A stretch of DNA of 54,192 nt, taken from Mycolicibacterium llatzerense. GTDB taxonomy: Bacteria; Actinomycetota; Actinomycetes; Mycobacteriales; Mycobacteriaceae. Where the stretch lies: NCBI RefSeq assembly GCF_000878195.1, contig NZ_JXST01000042.1, positions 1 to 54,192 on the forward strand, given 5' to 3'. The notes under the pieces were generated by a model. That model saw nothing but the letters and a program-made list of their open reading frames with translations. It made no database searches and was not told the DNA's origin. This document shows, one piece after another, positions 1 through 7,448 of this stretch. The position numbers were made by a program, and so were the translations under genes. Numbering within the stretch: the first letter of the stretch is position 1; each line of letters begins with the position of its first letter.

Positions 1-2
1 CC

Positions 3-968
3 CCGCCGTATCGGCAGCCGCTGCCGACACCTCCGGGGCCTCCGCCCATGCCGCCGCAGCGGCCTGTCCGCCCCACTCACGAGACGGTGTCTCCGACCGT
101 GGTGCTGCCGGTCATCCCGGCCGACCCGGCGGCGCACGCCGGGCCCGGTATGGGCCGCCCCAGCGGACCGCCACAGTCGTATTCGCAACTCGCGGCCGAC
201 ATCGGCAAGACGCAGCCCGGTCGTAGCCAGTCCTCGGGCGGCAAGTCCACCAAGATCTGGGTGATCGGTGGCTCCATCGCCGCCGTCGTCGTCGTGCTGA
301 TCGGTGTCGTCCTCGTGAATTCCGGTGGCGACTCGAGTGGGTCTTCGGACGCCTCGGGAACCAGCAGCCAGAGCTCCGGAGTGGACAAGCCGGCATCGTC
401 GTCGCACAAGCCGACACCGCCGCTGCTGGTCGGTACACCCGGCAACTACCAGACCATCGCCACCTACCTGAAGAGCAACAACATTCCGGAGGCGCTGGTC
501 CACCGCAATGAACCCGGCGCACCGGTGGTGACGATGCCGATGCCCCCGGGCTGGGTCGACGCCGGACCGCAGACGCCGGCTTTCGCGTACGAGTCGATCG
601 TCTACAACGGCCCGAGCGCCGGCGCGTACCGGCCCAGCGCTACGGCGCTGATCTCCCGGCTGGGCCCGAACGCCGATGCGCAGAAGATTCTCGACTTCGC
701 GCCAGGTGAGCTGAACAACCTGCCGGGATTCACCGCCACCGACCCCGGCACACCGGGCACTGTCGACGGCCACAAGTCGTTCCAGATCGCCGGTTCCTGG
801 AATTCCAACGGGGTGACGAAGCTCATCACGCAGAACACCGTCGTCATCCAGGACGGGACCGGGCTGTACGTCATGCAGATCAACATCGACGGCGTCGCCG
901 ACCAGGCCGAGATCATCAAGCAGATCACCGAGGCCATCGACCGCGACACGAAGATCGCCTCCGGCTAA
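3..968 (+). CDS. Membrane-anchored LpqN/LpqT-like protein, 5' end missing
   Basis: The reading frame is open to the left edge of the window, so the true start lies upstream; the first ATG inside is at 48. The visible 321 residues have a Pro-rich cytoplasmic-looking N-terminus, one hydrophobic segment (about visible residues 85-105, IWVIGGSIAAVVVV onward), a Ser/Gly-rich linker, then a C-terminal domain of about 150 residues with the pattern of mycobacterial LpqN/LpqT extracytoplasmic proteins (PPGW near its start, conserved GHKSFQI and QNTVVIQ segments). I infer a single-pass protein with the C-terminal domain outside the membrane. No lipobox is visible, unlike true LpqN. The family has no firmly known enzymatic role, although LpqN has been linked to cell-envelope functions. 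It could also be the tail of a larger signalling protein. Confidence 0.7.
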   Translation, partial: PPYRQPLPTPPGPPPMPPQRPVRPTHETVSPTVVLPVIPADPAAHAGPGMGRPSGPPQSYSQLAADIGKTQPGRSQSSGGKSTKIWVIGGSIAAVVVVLIGVVLVNSGGDSSGSSDASGTSSQSSGVDKPASSSHKPTPPLLVGTPGNYQTIATYLKSNNIPEALVHRNEPGAPVVTMPMPPGWVDAGPQTPAFAYESIVYNGPSAGAYRPSATALISRLGPNADAQKILDFAPGELNNLPGFTATDPGTPGTVDGHKSFQIAGSWNSNGVTKLITQNTVVIQDGTGLYVMQINIDGVADQAEIIKQITEAIDRDTKIASG

Positions 969-1013
969 CCGGCTGATTCTGTCCGGGGCCGCTGTTCTGC
1001 CAGAATGTGCGCC

Positions 1014-1493
<480 letters not shown>

Positions 1494-1508
1494 TCCGAGG
1501 CCTGACCT

Positions 1509-2303
1509 ATGCCGGAGGGGCATACCCTGCACCGGTTGGCCCGCCTGCACCAGCAGCGTTTCGGGCGGGCGCCGGTGGTGGTCAGCAGTCCACAGGGCCG
1601 GTTCTCCGATGCCGCGGCCGCTGTCAGCGGCCGGGTGCTGCGTAAGGCCGACGCCTGGGGCAAGCACCTGTTCCACCACTACGACGGTGGCGCGGTGGTG
1701 CACGTCCACCTCGGCCTGTACGGCACGTTCACCGAACAGCCGCTGCCGATGACCGCACCCGTCGGGCAGGTGCGCATGCGCATGCTCGGGTCCGACTTCG
1801 GCACCGACCTGCGGGGCCCGACCGTCTGCGAGCTGATCGATGAGGGCGGCGTAGACGACGTGGTGGCCCGGCTCGGTGCTGATCCATTGCGCCGCGACGC
1901 CGACCCCGGGGTCGCCTGGGCGCGAATCAGCAAGTCCCGCAGGTCAATCGGATCGATGCTGATGGACCAGACGGTGATCGCCGGCGTCGGCAACGTGTAC
2001 CGCAGCGAGCTGCTGTTCCGGCACCGGATCGATCCGCACCGGCCGGGCGCGGCGCTGACCGAGTCCGAATTCGCCGACCTGTGGACCGATCTCGTCGCTC
2101 TCATGAAGGTCGGCGTGCGTCGCGGCAAGATCGTCGTGGTGCGTCCGGAAGACGACCACGGCGCGCCGTCCTACGCCGCGGACCGGCCGCGGACCTATGT
2201 GTACCGGCGGGCGGGGGAGGCGTGCCGCGTGTGCTGCGCCACCATTCGCACCGAGGTGATGGAGGGGCGAAACCTGTTCTGGTGCCCCGATTGTCAGGTG
2301 TGA
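1509..2303 (+). CDS. nei1: Fpg/Nei-family DNA glycosylase/AP lyase (Nei1-like)
   Basis: Base-excision repair enzyme that removes oxidised bases and nicks the AP site. The 264 residues start MPEGHTLHRLAR, with the catalytic Pro2 and Glu3 after Met removal. The H2TH region contains LLMDQTVIAGVGNVYRSELLF, and the C-terminus carries a four-cysteine zinc finger (CRVC and CPDC, about residues 238-263) with an Arg between the pairs. The sequence resembles M. tuberculosis Rv2464c (Nei1) almost end to end, and the rpiB-nei1 order is the same. In the finger the residue after the second Cys is also Cys (CRVCC), which is slightly unusual. In M. tuberculosis lipP follows; here the next gene on the + strand is the NAD-salvage operon. 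Confidence 0.93.
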   Translation: MPEGHTLHRLARLHQQRFGRAPVVVSSPQGRFSDAAAAVSGRVLRKADAWGKHLFHHYDGGAVVHVHLGLYGTFTEQPLPMTAPVGQVRMRMLGSDFGTDLRGPTVCELIDEGGVDDVVARLGADPLRRDADPGVAWARISKSRRSIGSMLMDQTVIAGVGNVYRSELLFRHRIDPHRPGAALTESEFADLWTDLVALMKVGVRRGKIVVVRPEDDHGAPSYAADRPRTYVYRRAGEACRVCCATIRTEVMEGRNLFWCPDCQV

Positions 2304-2315
2304 CGGACCAGCGAG

Positions 2316-3152
2316 CTAGTCGCCGCCACCTCCGCAGCCGCCACCGCAACCACCGCCGCCACAGCTGGTGCCTCCGGAGTCACTGCTCCCGGAGTCCCAA
2401 CTGCCGCCGCCGGCATCCCAGCCGTTGTTGTCGTTCCAGCTGACGTCCTGCCCTTGGCCGGAGTCGGCGAACTGGCTCTGATCGAGGCCCTGCTGATAGC
2501 CCTGGTCGAATCCTGATCCGTATCCGGACTCGAAACCCTGTGCACCGTAATTGACTCCGTGCATGCCGTCGAAGAGTGCGTCGAACAACAGCACCGAGCC
2601 GACGCCCCATGCGCCGGCCACCAGCGCCGGCTTCCACCACGGCTCGGAGTACCAGCCCTCAGGCACCGGGCGGCCGGCGACCCGTCCGCCGGGGTAGTAG
2701 TTCGGCGTCGCCGCCGTCGGCCCCGGTGAGGCCTGAATCTGCCTGCCGTCGAACTGGATTCGGCGGTCCTCGGTGACCTCGCCCGCGCCGCGCTGGCCGG
2801 CCAGCGCCTGCAACGGCGGACCGGGATCGATGCCCATCGCGGTCCGGGCGGCGCGCACGTAGTACAACCCCTCGATCGCACTCTGCTTGGCGAATGCCGC
2901 CTGCTGGGCCGTGGTGGCCTGCTCGATCTGCGACGCGGCGGCGTTGTAGCGCTCGGATGCGTCGGCCATGGCCTGGCGCGAGGCGTCGTCGGTGCCGGTC
3001 AGGTTGAACACCTGGCCGCCGAGCATCTCGATGACCCGTCGGGCATCGGCTTTCGCGTTGGCCAGGGCGGCGGCCTTGTTGGCCTTGCTCTGCCTGCTGA
3101 ACAGGAAGAATCCGATGGCCGCGATGACGATCAGGATGAGCACGAACTCCAT
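2316..3152 (-). CDS. Membrane-anchored protein with Gly/Cys-rich tail
   Basis: I do not recognise a functional family with confidence. The 278-residue protein starts with an N-terminal hydrophobic helix (MEFVLILIVIAAIGFFLF), then a charged, Ala-rich helical region (about 20-110, possibly coiled coil), a Pro/Gly linker, a second short hydrophobic patch (about residues 177-190, ALVAGAWGVGSVLLF), a Gln/Gly/Ser/Asp-rich stretch, and an extreme C-terminus of Gly and Cys (CGGGGCGGGCGGGG). Gly/Cys-rich tails of this sort occur in several bacterial TPM/YgcG-like and DUF membrane proteins. It converges with nei1 (12-nt gap) and diverges from the NAD operon. A scaffold or membrane-quality role is only a guess. 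Confidence 0.7.
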   Translation of the reverse strand: MEFVLILIVIAAIGFFLFSRQSKANKAAALANAKADARRVIEMLGGQVFNLTGTDDASRQAMADASERYNAAASQIEQATTAQQAAFAKQSAIEGLYYVRAARTAMGIDPGPPLQALAGQRGAGEVTEDRRIQFDGRQIQASPGPTAATPNYYPGGRVAGRPVPEGWYSEPWWKPALVAGAWGVGSVLLFDALFDGMHGVNYGAQGFESGYGSGFDQGYQQGLDQSQFADSGQGQDVSWNDNNGWDAGGGSWDSGSSDSGGTSCGGGGCGGGCGGGGD

Positions 3153-3184
3153 GCAGGCAGCTTACCGATGACCGCCATCCCATA

Positions 3185-3208
3185 GATATGGACATTTATG
3201 TCCGTATC
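3185..3208. promoter_or_regulatory. 24-bp dyad, candidate NrtR-type operator
   Basis: The half-sites are GATATGGACAT (3185-3195) and ATGTCCGTATC (3198-3208) around a TT centre. Twenty of 24 positions are symmetric, and the inner GGACAT/ATGTCC arms are perfect. It sits just upstream of a TANNNT element (3212-3217) and the ATG at 3225, where a repressor would block RNA polymerase. The operon's third gene encodes an NrtR-like regulator, so autoregulation is the simplest inference. No binding data are available. Confidence 0.6.
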
Positions 3209-3211
3209 TAG

Positions 3212-3217
3212 TACCGT
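3212..3217 (+). promoter_or_regulatory. -10 element (TACCGT), probable leaderless start
   Basis: TACCGT matches the mycobacterial TANNNT -10 and ends 7 nt before the ATG at 3225. No Shine-Dalgarno sequence precedes that ATG, so the transcript probably begins at the start codon. Confidence 0.45.
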
Positions 3218-3224
3218 CGTCGTC

Positions 3225-4076
3225 ATGAACCTGACATTCCACGTCTTCGACATCGAACGCGGTGTGTTGTCGACCGCGCCCGGAATCGTCGCCAGCTACC
3301 CGGGTGGCGACACTGCAGTCCGTGAACTGGCACCGCTCGGTGCGGGATTTCGCCCGGTCGCCTGGAGTCGTTGCGGCGCCATCGATTACGCCGCGCTCGG
3401 GCAATGGGCGGCGTTCCATCGCAACCAGTCTGCGGAGGCCCCGGTGCTGGTCGCGCCCTACCTGCCGTCGGCCCGCGGTGACCATGACCCGACCGACGAC
3501 GCCCGCGTCGCCGCCCGGCTCACCGCCGCCACCGGCGTCGCGCACATCGTGACGGTGGACCCACACTCCCCGGTCTGGGCCGACGAAGCCCGGCGCGGGG
3601 GAGCGGCCGTCACCGTCATCGAAGCCGTCGACCTGGTCGGCTGTGGCGCCGCGCACCACCCCGGCTGGGCCGGTGTCGTCGCACCCGACAAGGGCGCCCG
3701 CGACCGTGCCGGACAGGTGGCATCCCGGTTGGGTGTGCCGCTGTATGTCGCTGGCAAGCAACGGAATCCGGCCACCGGGAAGCTGTCGGGTTTTGTCGCC
3801 CCCGAGGGTCTGCCGGAGCGCGGCCGTCTACTGGTGATCGACGACATCTGCGACGGTGGCGGCACCTTCGCCGGGCTGGCTGATGCCATCCGCGCGAGCA
3901 GACCCGACCTGGCCCTGCACCTGTGGGTCAGCCACGGCTGCTTCACCGGACGCTGGCGGGACAACCTCGCCGGCTACGCCTCGGTCACCAGTACCGACTC
4001 CCGCGCCACACCCGGCGGCGTGCACGTCCAACCGCTGGAACCGTTCATCACCCACACCCTGACCACGCTGATCTGA
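3225..4076 (+). CDS. PRPP-synthetase-like protein (possible ADP-ribose pyrophosphate synthetase)
   Basis: The 283-residue protein has the two-lobed ribose-phosphate pyrophosphokinase fold signature: SYPGGD (24-29) in place of FSDGE, VAPYLPSARGDHD (76-88) in place of PYxxYARQDR, TVDPHS (110-115) for the metal-binding DLH, a catalytic-loop segment GKQRNPATGK (177-186), and the ribose-phosphate loop VIDDICDGGGTF (204-215). It is about 30-40 residues shorter than housekeeping Prs and diverges in the ATP site. It is followed after 16 nt by a NAMPT-like gene, so it probably supplies that enzyme's activated ribose donor. The usual reading is dedicated PRPP supply. A second possibility is an Adps-like enzyme that pyrophosphorylates ADP-ribose, as in phage NARP1. 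An ATG at 3198 lies inside the operator and is unlikely. Confidence 0.75.
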   Translation: MNLTFHVFDIERGVLSTAPGIVASYPGGDTAVRELAPLGAGFRPVAWSRCGAIDYAALGQWAAFHRNQSAEAPVLVAPYLPSARGDHDPTDDARVAARLTAATGVAHIVTVDPHSPVWADEARRGGAAVTVIEAVDLVGCGAAHHPGWAGVVAPDKGARDRAGQVASRLGVPLYVAGKQRNPATGKLSGFVAPEGLPERGRLLVIDDICDGGGTFAGLADAIRASRPDLALHLWVSHGCFTGRWRDNLAGYASVTSTDSRATPGGVHVQPLEPFITHTLTTLI

Positions 4077-4092
4077 TCAGAAGGACTTCATC

Positions 4093-5625
4093 ATGACCAT
4101 CGAAGCAACCACCACGTACCGGCCCGAAACCATTGCGGCCCTGGATGTCCTGATGGACACCGATGCCTACAAGCTGGACCACCGCCGCCAGTACCCTGCC
4201 GGCACCGAGTACGTCTACTCCAACCTGACCGCTCGCGGCAGCCGCATCCCCGGGGTGACCTGGACCGCGTTCTTCGGCCTGCAGGCCTACCTGCGCGACC
4301 TGAACCAGCGGTGGAGCGCCTTCTTCGCCGCTGACATCGACGAGGTGTGCCGGGCCTACGTCGACCGCGTCACCCAGGTGCTGGGGCCCAATGATGTTGG
4401 CGCCGAGCACATCCGGCAACTGCACGCCTACGGGAGGCTGCCGCTGCGGGTACGGGCGCTGCCGGAGGGCACCATCGTGCCGGTCGGCGTCCCGTACCTG
4501 ACCGTCGAGAACACCGCGCCCGAGTTCTTCTGGCTGACCAACTACATCGAGACCGAGATGTCGGCCGCGCTGTGGCAGCCCATCACGTCGGCGACCACCG
4601 CGTGGCGCAACCGGACTCTGCTGGACACTCGGGCGCGGGACTGCGGCGCCGACCCGGCCGCGGTCGACTGGCAGGGGCACGACTTCTCCTTCCGGGGCAT
4701 GGCCGGCGGCGCGGCTGCCGCCGCATCGGGGGCCGCGCACCTGTTGGCGTTCACCGGCACCGACTGCCTGCCCGCGCTGGGCTGGATCGACCGCAACTAC
4801 CCGGGCTCAACCGGGATCATCGGGGGCAGCGTGCCGGCCACCGAGCACAGCGTCATGTGCGCCGGCACCCAGGATGACGAGGTCGCCACGTTCGCCCGGC
4901 TGCTGGACCTGTATCCGACCGGCATCGTGTCGATCGTCAGCGACACCTGGGACCTGTGGCACGTCTGCACCGGCATCCTGCCCACGCTGAAAGACGCGAT
5001 CACCGCGCGTGACGGCAAGGTGGTGATCCGCCCCGACAGCGGTGACCCCGAACGCATCCTGTGCGGCGACCCGCAGGCCCCGGCCGGCAGCCCCGCGAAC
5101 AAGGGCGTCGTGAACCTGCTGTGGGAGGTGTTCGGCGGCACGGTCAACGCTGCCGGATATCGGGAACTGGACCCGCACATCGGCGTCATCTACGGCGACT
5201 CGATCACGCACGAGCGGGCGGCCGCCATCACCGCCAACCTGATGGGACAGGGCTACGTGTCCACCACTCCGGTGCTGGGATTCGGTTCGTACACATATCA
5301 ATACGTCACGCGTGACACCTTCTCCATTGCGATGAAGGCCACCTGGGTACAGGTCGACGGCCGCGGCCGGGACATCGCCAAGGCACCGGTCACCGATCCG
5401 GGCAAGCGCAGCGCGCGGGGCCGGTTGGCCGTGGTCCGTGACGAGCGTGGGCGGCTGACCCTGGTGCAGGGCGCTGCCGGTGCCATAGAGGCGACGGACG
5501 CCATGCGGACGGTGTTCGAGGACGGCGTCATCGTCAACCCCGTGTCCTTCGCCGAGGTGCGCGCTACCGTGCGACGTGATTGGGCGGCATACGCCGCCGG
5601 CGAGGAGGACGTGCGTCATGGCTGA
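4093..5625 (+). CDS. nadV: Nicotinamide phosphoribosyltransferase-like enzyme (NadV/NAMPT family)
   Basis: Joins nicotinamide to an activated ribose; in classical NadV the products are NMN and pyrophosphate. The 510 residues align with NAMPT: DAYKLDHRRQYP (24-35), the nicotinamide-site DFSFRG (R201), GTD (D224), SVPATEHSVM with the phosphohistidine-position H252, and IRPDSGDP (R313, D315). The length is typical of NAMPT (about 490) and longer than PncB. An AAGGACTT-type Shine-Dalgarno lies before the ATG. It is the middle gene of a three-gene operon; its last 8 nt overlap the next gene. M. tuberculosis lacks this gene at the equivalent place. If the upstream enzyme makes ADP-ribose pyrophosphate, this protein would instead be a nicotinamide-ADPR transferase making NAD directly. 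Confidence 0.88.
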   Translation: MTIEATTTYRPETIAALDVLMDTDAYKLDHRRQYPAGTEYVYSNLTARGSRIPGVTWTAFFGLQAYLRDLNQRWSAFFAADIDEVCRAYVDRVTQVLGPNDVGAEHIRQLHAYGRLPLRVRALPEGTIVPVGVPYLTVENTAPEFFWLTNYIETEMSAALWQPITSATTAWRNRTLLDTRARDCGADPAAVDWQGHDFSFRGMAGGAAAAASGAAHLLAFTGTDCLPALGWIDRNYPGSTGIIGGSVPATEHSVMCAGTQDDEVATFARLLDLYPTGIVSIVSDTWDLWHVCTGILPTLKDAITARDGKVVIRPDSGDPERILCGDPQAPAGSPANKGVVNLLWEVFGGTVNAAGYRELDPHIGVIYGDSITHERAAAITANLMGQGYVSTTPVLGFGSYTYQYVTRDTFSIAMKATWVQVDGRGRDIAKAPVTDPGKRSARGRLAVVRDERGRLTLVQGAAGAIEATDAMRTVFEDGVIVNPVSFAEVRATVRRDWAAYAAGEEDVRHG

Positions 5626-6253
5626 GTCGCTGGCCACCTGGCTGAGCGTCGACGTCTTCGCGGTGAGCCCCGGCGAGGAGCCGGGGCTCATCCTGGCGCG
5701 CAGGCAACGCGAACCGCATCAGGGGGATTGGGCACTGCCCGGCGTGGTGCTCGACGCCGCCAAGGGGGAGACGGTCGTGGCCGCGGCACACCGAGCGCTG
5801 CGGGACCGGGCCGATGCCGAGCCGGTCGACGGGCCGCCGACCGTGGCCCTCGTGGTGTCCGACCCTCTGCGCGACGAGCGCGGTCACACCGTGTCCCTGG
5901 TGAATGTGATGCGCGCACAAGCCGGCGACGACGCGCTGGTGGTGCGCAAAGGACAGGCCGTGCCCGCCCTGCCGTTCGGGCACAACGCGATGATCCGCGA
6001 CACCGCGGCCACGGTGTCGCAGCGGCTGTTGTCGGACTCCGCGACGGCCGCGGCGATGTTCGGCGCCGGGTGCACGGCCGGCGAGGTCTGCGCGCTGACC
6101 GAGCTGCTGTTCCACCTGTCCGGCGGTACGGGAGCCGAGCCGATTCCGCTCGCCGCGATGCGGCGCCGGCTGGAACGGGCCGCGCTCTTCACCGCGGATG
6201 GCAGTCGGCCCGCGCATACCAGGCCGGTGACGGTGTTCAGGGTGGCGCGGTAA
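5618..6253 (+). CDS. NrtR-like transcriptional regulator (degenerate Nudix + winged helix)
   Basis: The 211-residue protein has an N-terminal Nudix-like domain (about 8-140) and a C-terminal winged-helix-like part (about 145-211, CTAGEVCALTELLFHLSGG then PLAAMRRRLERAALF and HTRPVTVFRV). The Nudix box is broken: where REUxEE is needed it reads RALRDR (59-64), so hydrolase activity is unlikely. This architecture is that of NrtR, a repressor of NAD-biosynthesis operons that senses NAD-related metabolites. The start at 5618 (MAESLATWLS) overlaps the nadV stop by 8 nt, implying translational coupling. A further upstream ATG at 5576 is inside nadV and unlikely. Likely target: the dyad at 3185-3208. 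Confidence 0.75.
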   Translation: MAESLATWLSVDVFAVSPGEEPGLILARRQREPHQGDWALPGVVLDAAKGETVVAAAHRALRDRADAEPVDGPPTVALVVSDPLRDERGHTVSLVNVMRAQAGDDALVVRKGQAVPALPFGHNAMIRDTAATVSQRLLSDSATAAAMFGAGCTAGEVCALTELLFHLSGGTGAEPIPLAAMRRRLERAALFTADGSRPAHTRPVTVFRVAR

Positions 6254-6393
6254 AACGGCGCCTGCGTAAGCGCTGGCAAATCGCTTGGGTGCGGCTGCAT
6301 TCGGCGCGGGGTGCGTTCGTTACGTTCCTGTGAACATGCCTGCGACCTGGGGAAATGGTCTCGCCTCGAGTCGCGACCTGCTGCTTTGCGAGA

Positions 6394-6399
6394 TACGCT
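6394..6399 (+). promoter_or_regulatory. -10 element (TACGCT) before the P/A/T-rich membrane protein
   Basis: TACGCT fits TANNNT. With initiation about 7 nt downstream, the leader would be roughly 24 nt and include the GGGAGGAG Shine-Dalgarno before the ATG at 6430. No convincing -35 is visible. Confidence 0.35.
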
Positions 6400-6429
6400 C
6401 CCGGCACCCTGCTGGGAGGAGATCAACTG

Positions 6430-6993
6430 ATGACAAGTGCAGAGACCGAACCTATGGCAAACACCGATACCGAAGCAGCGCCCGCGCGATGGTTCAACAC
6501 CGACACCGGCAAGGTGCTGATCATCGGGGTCGGTGCTGTCGTCATCTTGTTGCTCCTGCTGGCGATCGGGGCCCTCGCCGGATTCAAGATCCCGCCGCCC
6601 GCGCCTGATCAACCGGCCGCCCCGACGAGCGCCGCCACGTCGGCTCCGGCCTCCACCTCGGCTCCTGCCGCCACTTCGTCGTCTTCGGCAACCGCGACAC
6701 CCGCGCCGGCGCCGGTCACCACCGCGACGGCCACCGCCCCCGCGAGCCCGCCGCCCGCAGCACCGACTGGCCCGTCGACACAAACCACTCAGGCGCCGAC
6801 GACCTACACGCCGCCCGCCAGGCAATACACGCCACCTGCCAGCCAGCCCGGCACCGCGGCGCCGACCGCCAGCGCGTCACCTACGGCGACCGCGACCGCG
6901 CCCGCGAGTTCTGAAGCCCCCGCCAATCCGCCGCAGTTCAACGTCATTCGCACGACGAACGGCGTCGCGCGGCCGATTCCGGGTAGCAGCTAG
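6430..6993 (+). CDS. Single-pass membrane protein with long Ala/Pro/Thr/Ser-rich region
   Basis: Function not recognised. The 187 residues comprise a short cytoplasmic N-terminus, one strong transmembrane helix (about 31-53, VLIIGVGAVVILLLLLAIGA) and about 130 residues of low-complexity Ala/Pro/Thr/Ser sequence, including PAPAPVTTATATAPASPPP and the near-repeat YTPPARQYTPPASQ. The end (about 163-187, NPPQFNVIRTTNGVARPIPGSS) is less repetitive. A GGGAGGAG Shine-Dalgarno 10 nt before ATG 6430 fixes this start over the in-frame ATG at 6355. The Pro/Thr-rich exposed segment could span the cell wall or carry O-mannosyl groups; that is inference. Confidence 0.65.
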   Translation: MTSAETEPMANTDTEAAPARWFNTDTGKVLIIGVGAVVILLLLLAIGALAGFKIPPPAPDQPAAPTSAATSAPASTSAPAATSSSSATATPAPAPVTTATATAPASPPPAAPTGPSTQTTQAPTTYTPPARQYTPPASQPGTAAPTASASPTATATAPASSEAPANPPQFNVIRTTNGVARPIPGSS

Positions 6994-7027
6994 GCGCCCG
7001 AGCACACAAACAAAACTGCACAGGCGT

Positions 7028-7033
7028 TAATGT
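7028..7033 (+). promoter_or_regulatory. -10 element (TAATGT), probable leaderless start
   Basis: TAATGT matches TANNNT and ends exactly 7 nt before the GTG at 7041. No Shine-Dalgarno is present, which supports a leaderless transcript. Confidence 0.45.
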
Positions 7034-7040
7034 CGATGAG

Positions 7041-7448
7041 GTGTCACAGCAATTCCCCAGTTTGACGGTGTCCCCGTCGTGGCAGAAGCGGTTCGATTTC
7101 TTCAACACCTACGGCCTGCCGAACTCGACGCCCGAGTCGAAGGCGGCCTACCGGGCGCTGACGTTCATGGAGCGGGTGAAGCTGACCTCGAACATCCTGG
7201 CGTTCCTGTTCGGCCCCATCTACTTCTTCGTCAAGGGCATGTGGCGCAAGGGGCTGACGCTGCTCGGGATCTTCGTCGCGGTCGAGGTGGTACTCGTCGT
7301 TCTCAACGTGTCGGATTCCCTCGCCCGTGCCATCGGATTCGGTCTTGCCGCCATCGGTATGTCGACCGCGAATTACGCGTACTACCTGCACGTGGTGCGG
7401 GGCAGTCAGTCCTGGAACCTGTTCGAGGGACACGGCCGGCAGCGCTAG
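7041..7448 (+). CDS. DUF2628-family small membrane protein
   Basis: The 135-residue protein fits the DUF2628 pattern: a soluble N-terminus with Lys/Arg and aromatic residues (FDFFNTYGLP, YRALTFMERVKL), then FGPIYFFVKGMWRKGL followed by two or three hydrophobic segments (about 47-65, 69-88 and 95-117). The molecular function is unknown. The start is GTG; no in-frame ATG lies nearby. Its TAG stop (7446-7448) interlocks with the stop of the convergent alkB-like gene (7445-7447), so the two genes share the tetranucleotide CTAG with no terminator between them. Confidence 0.75.
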   Translation: MSQQFPSLTVSPSWQKRFDFFNTYGLPNSTPESKAAYRALTFMERVKLTSNILAFLFGPIYFFVKGMWRKGLTLLGIFVAVEVVLVVLNVSDSLARAIGFGLAAIGMSTANYAYYLHVVRGSQSWNLFEGHGRQR

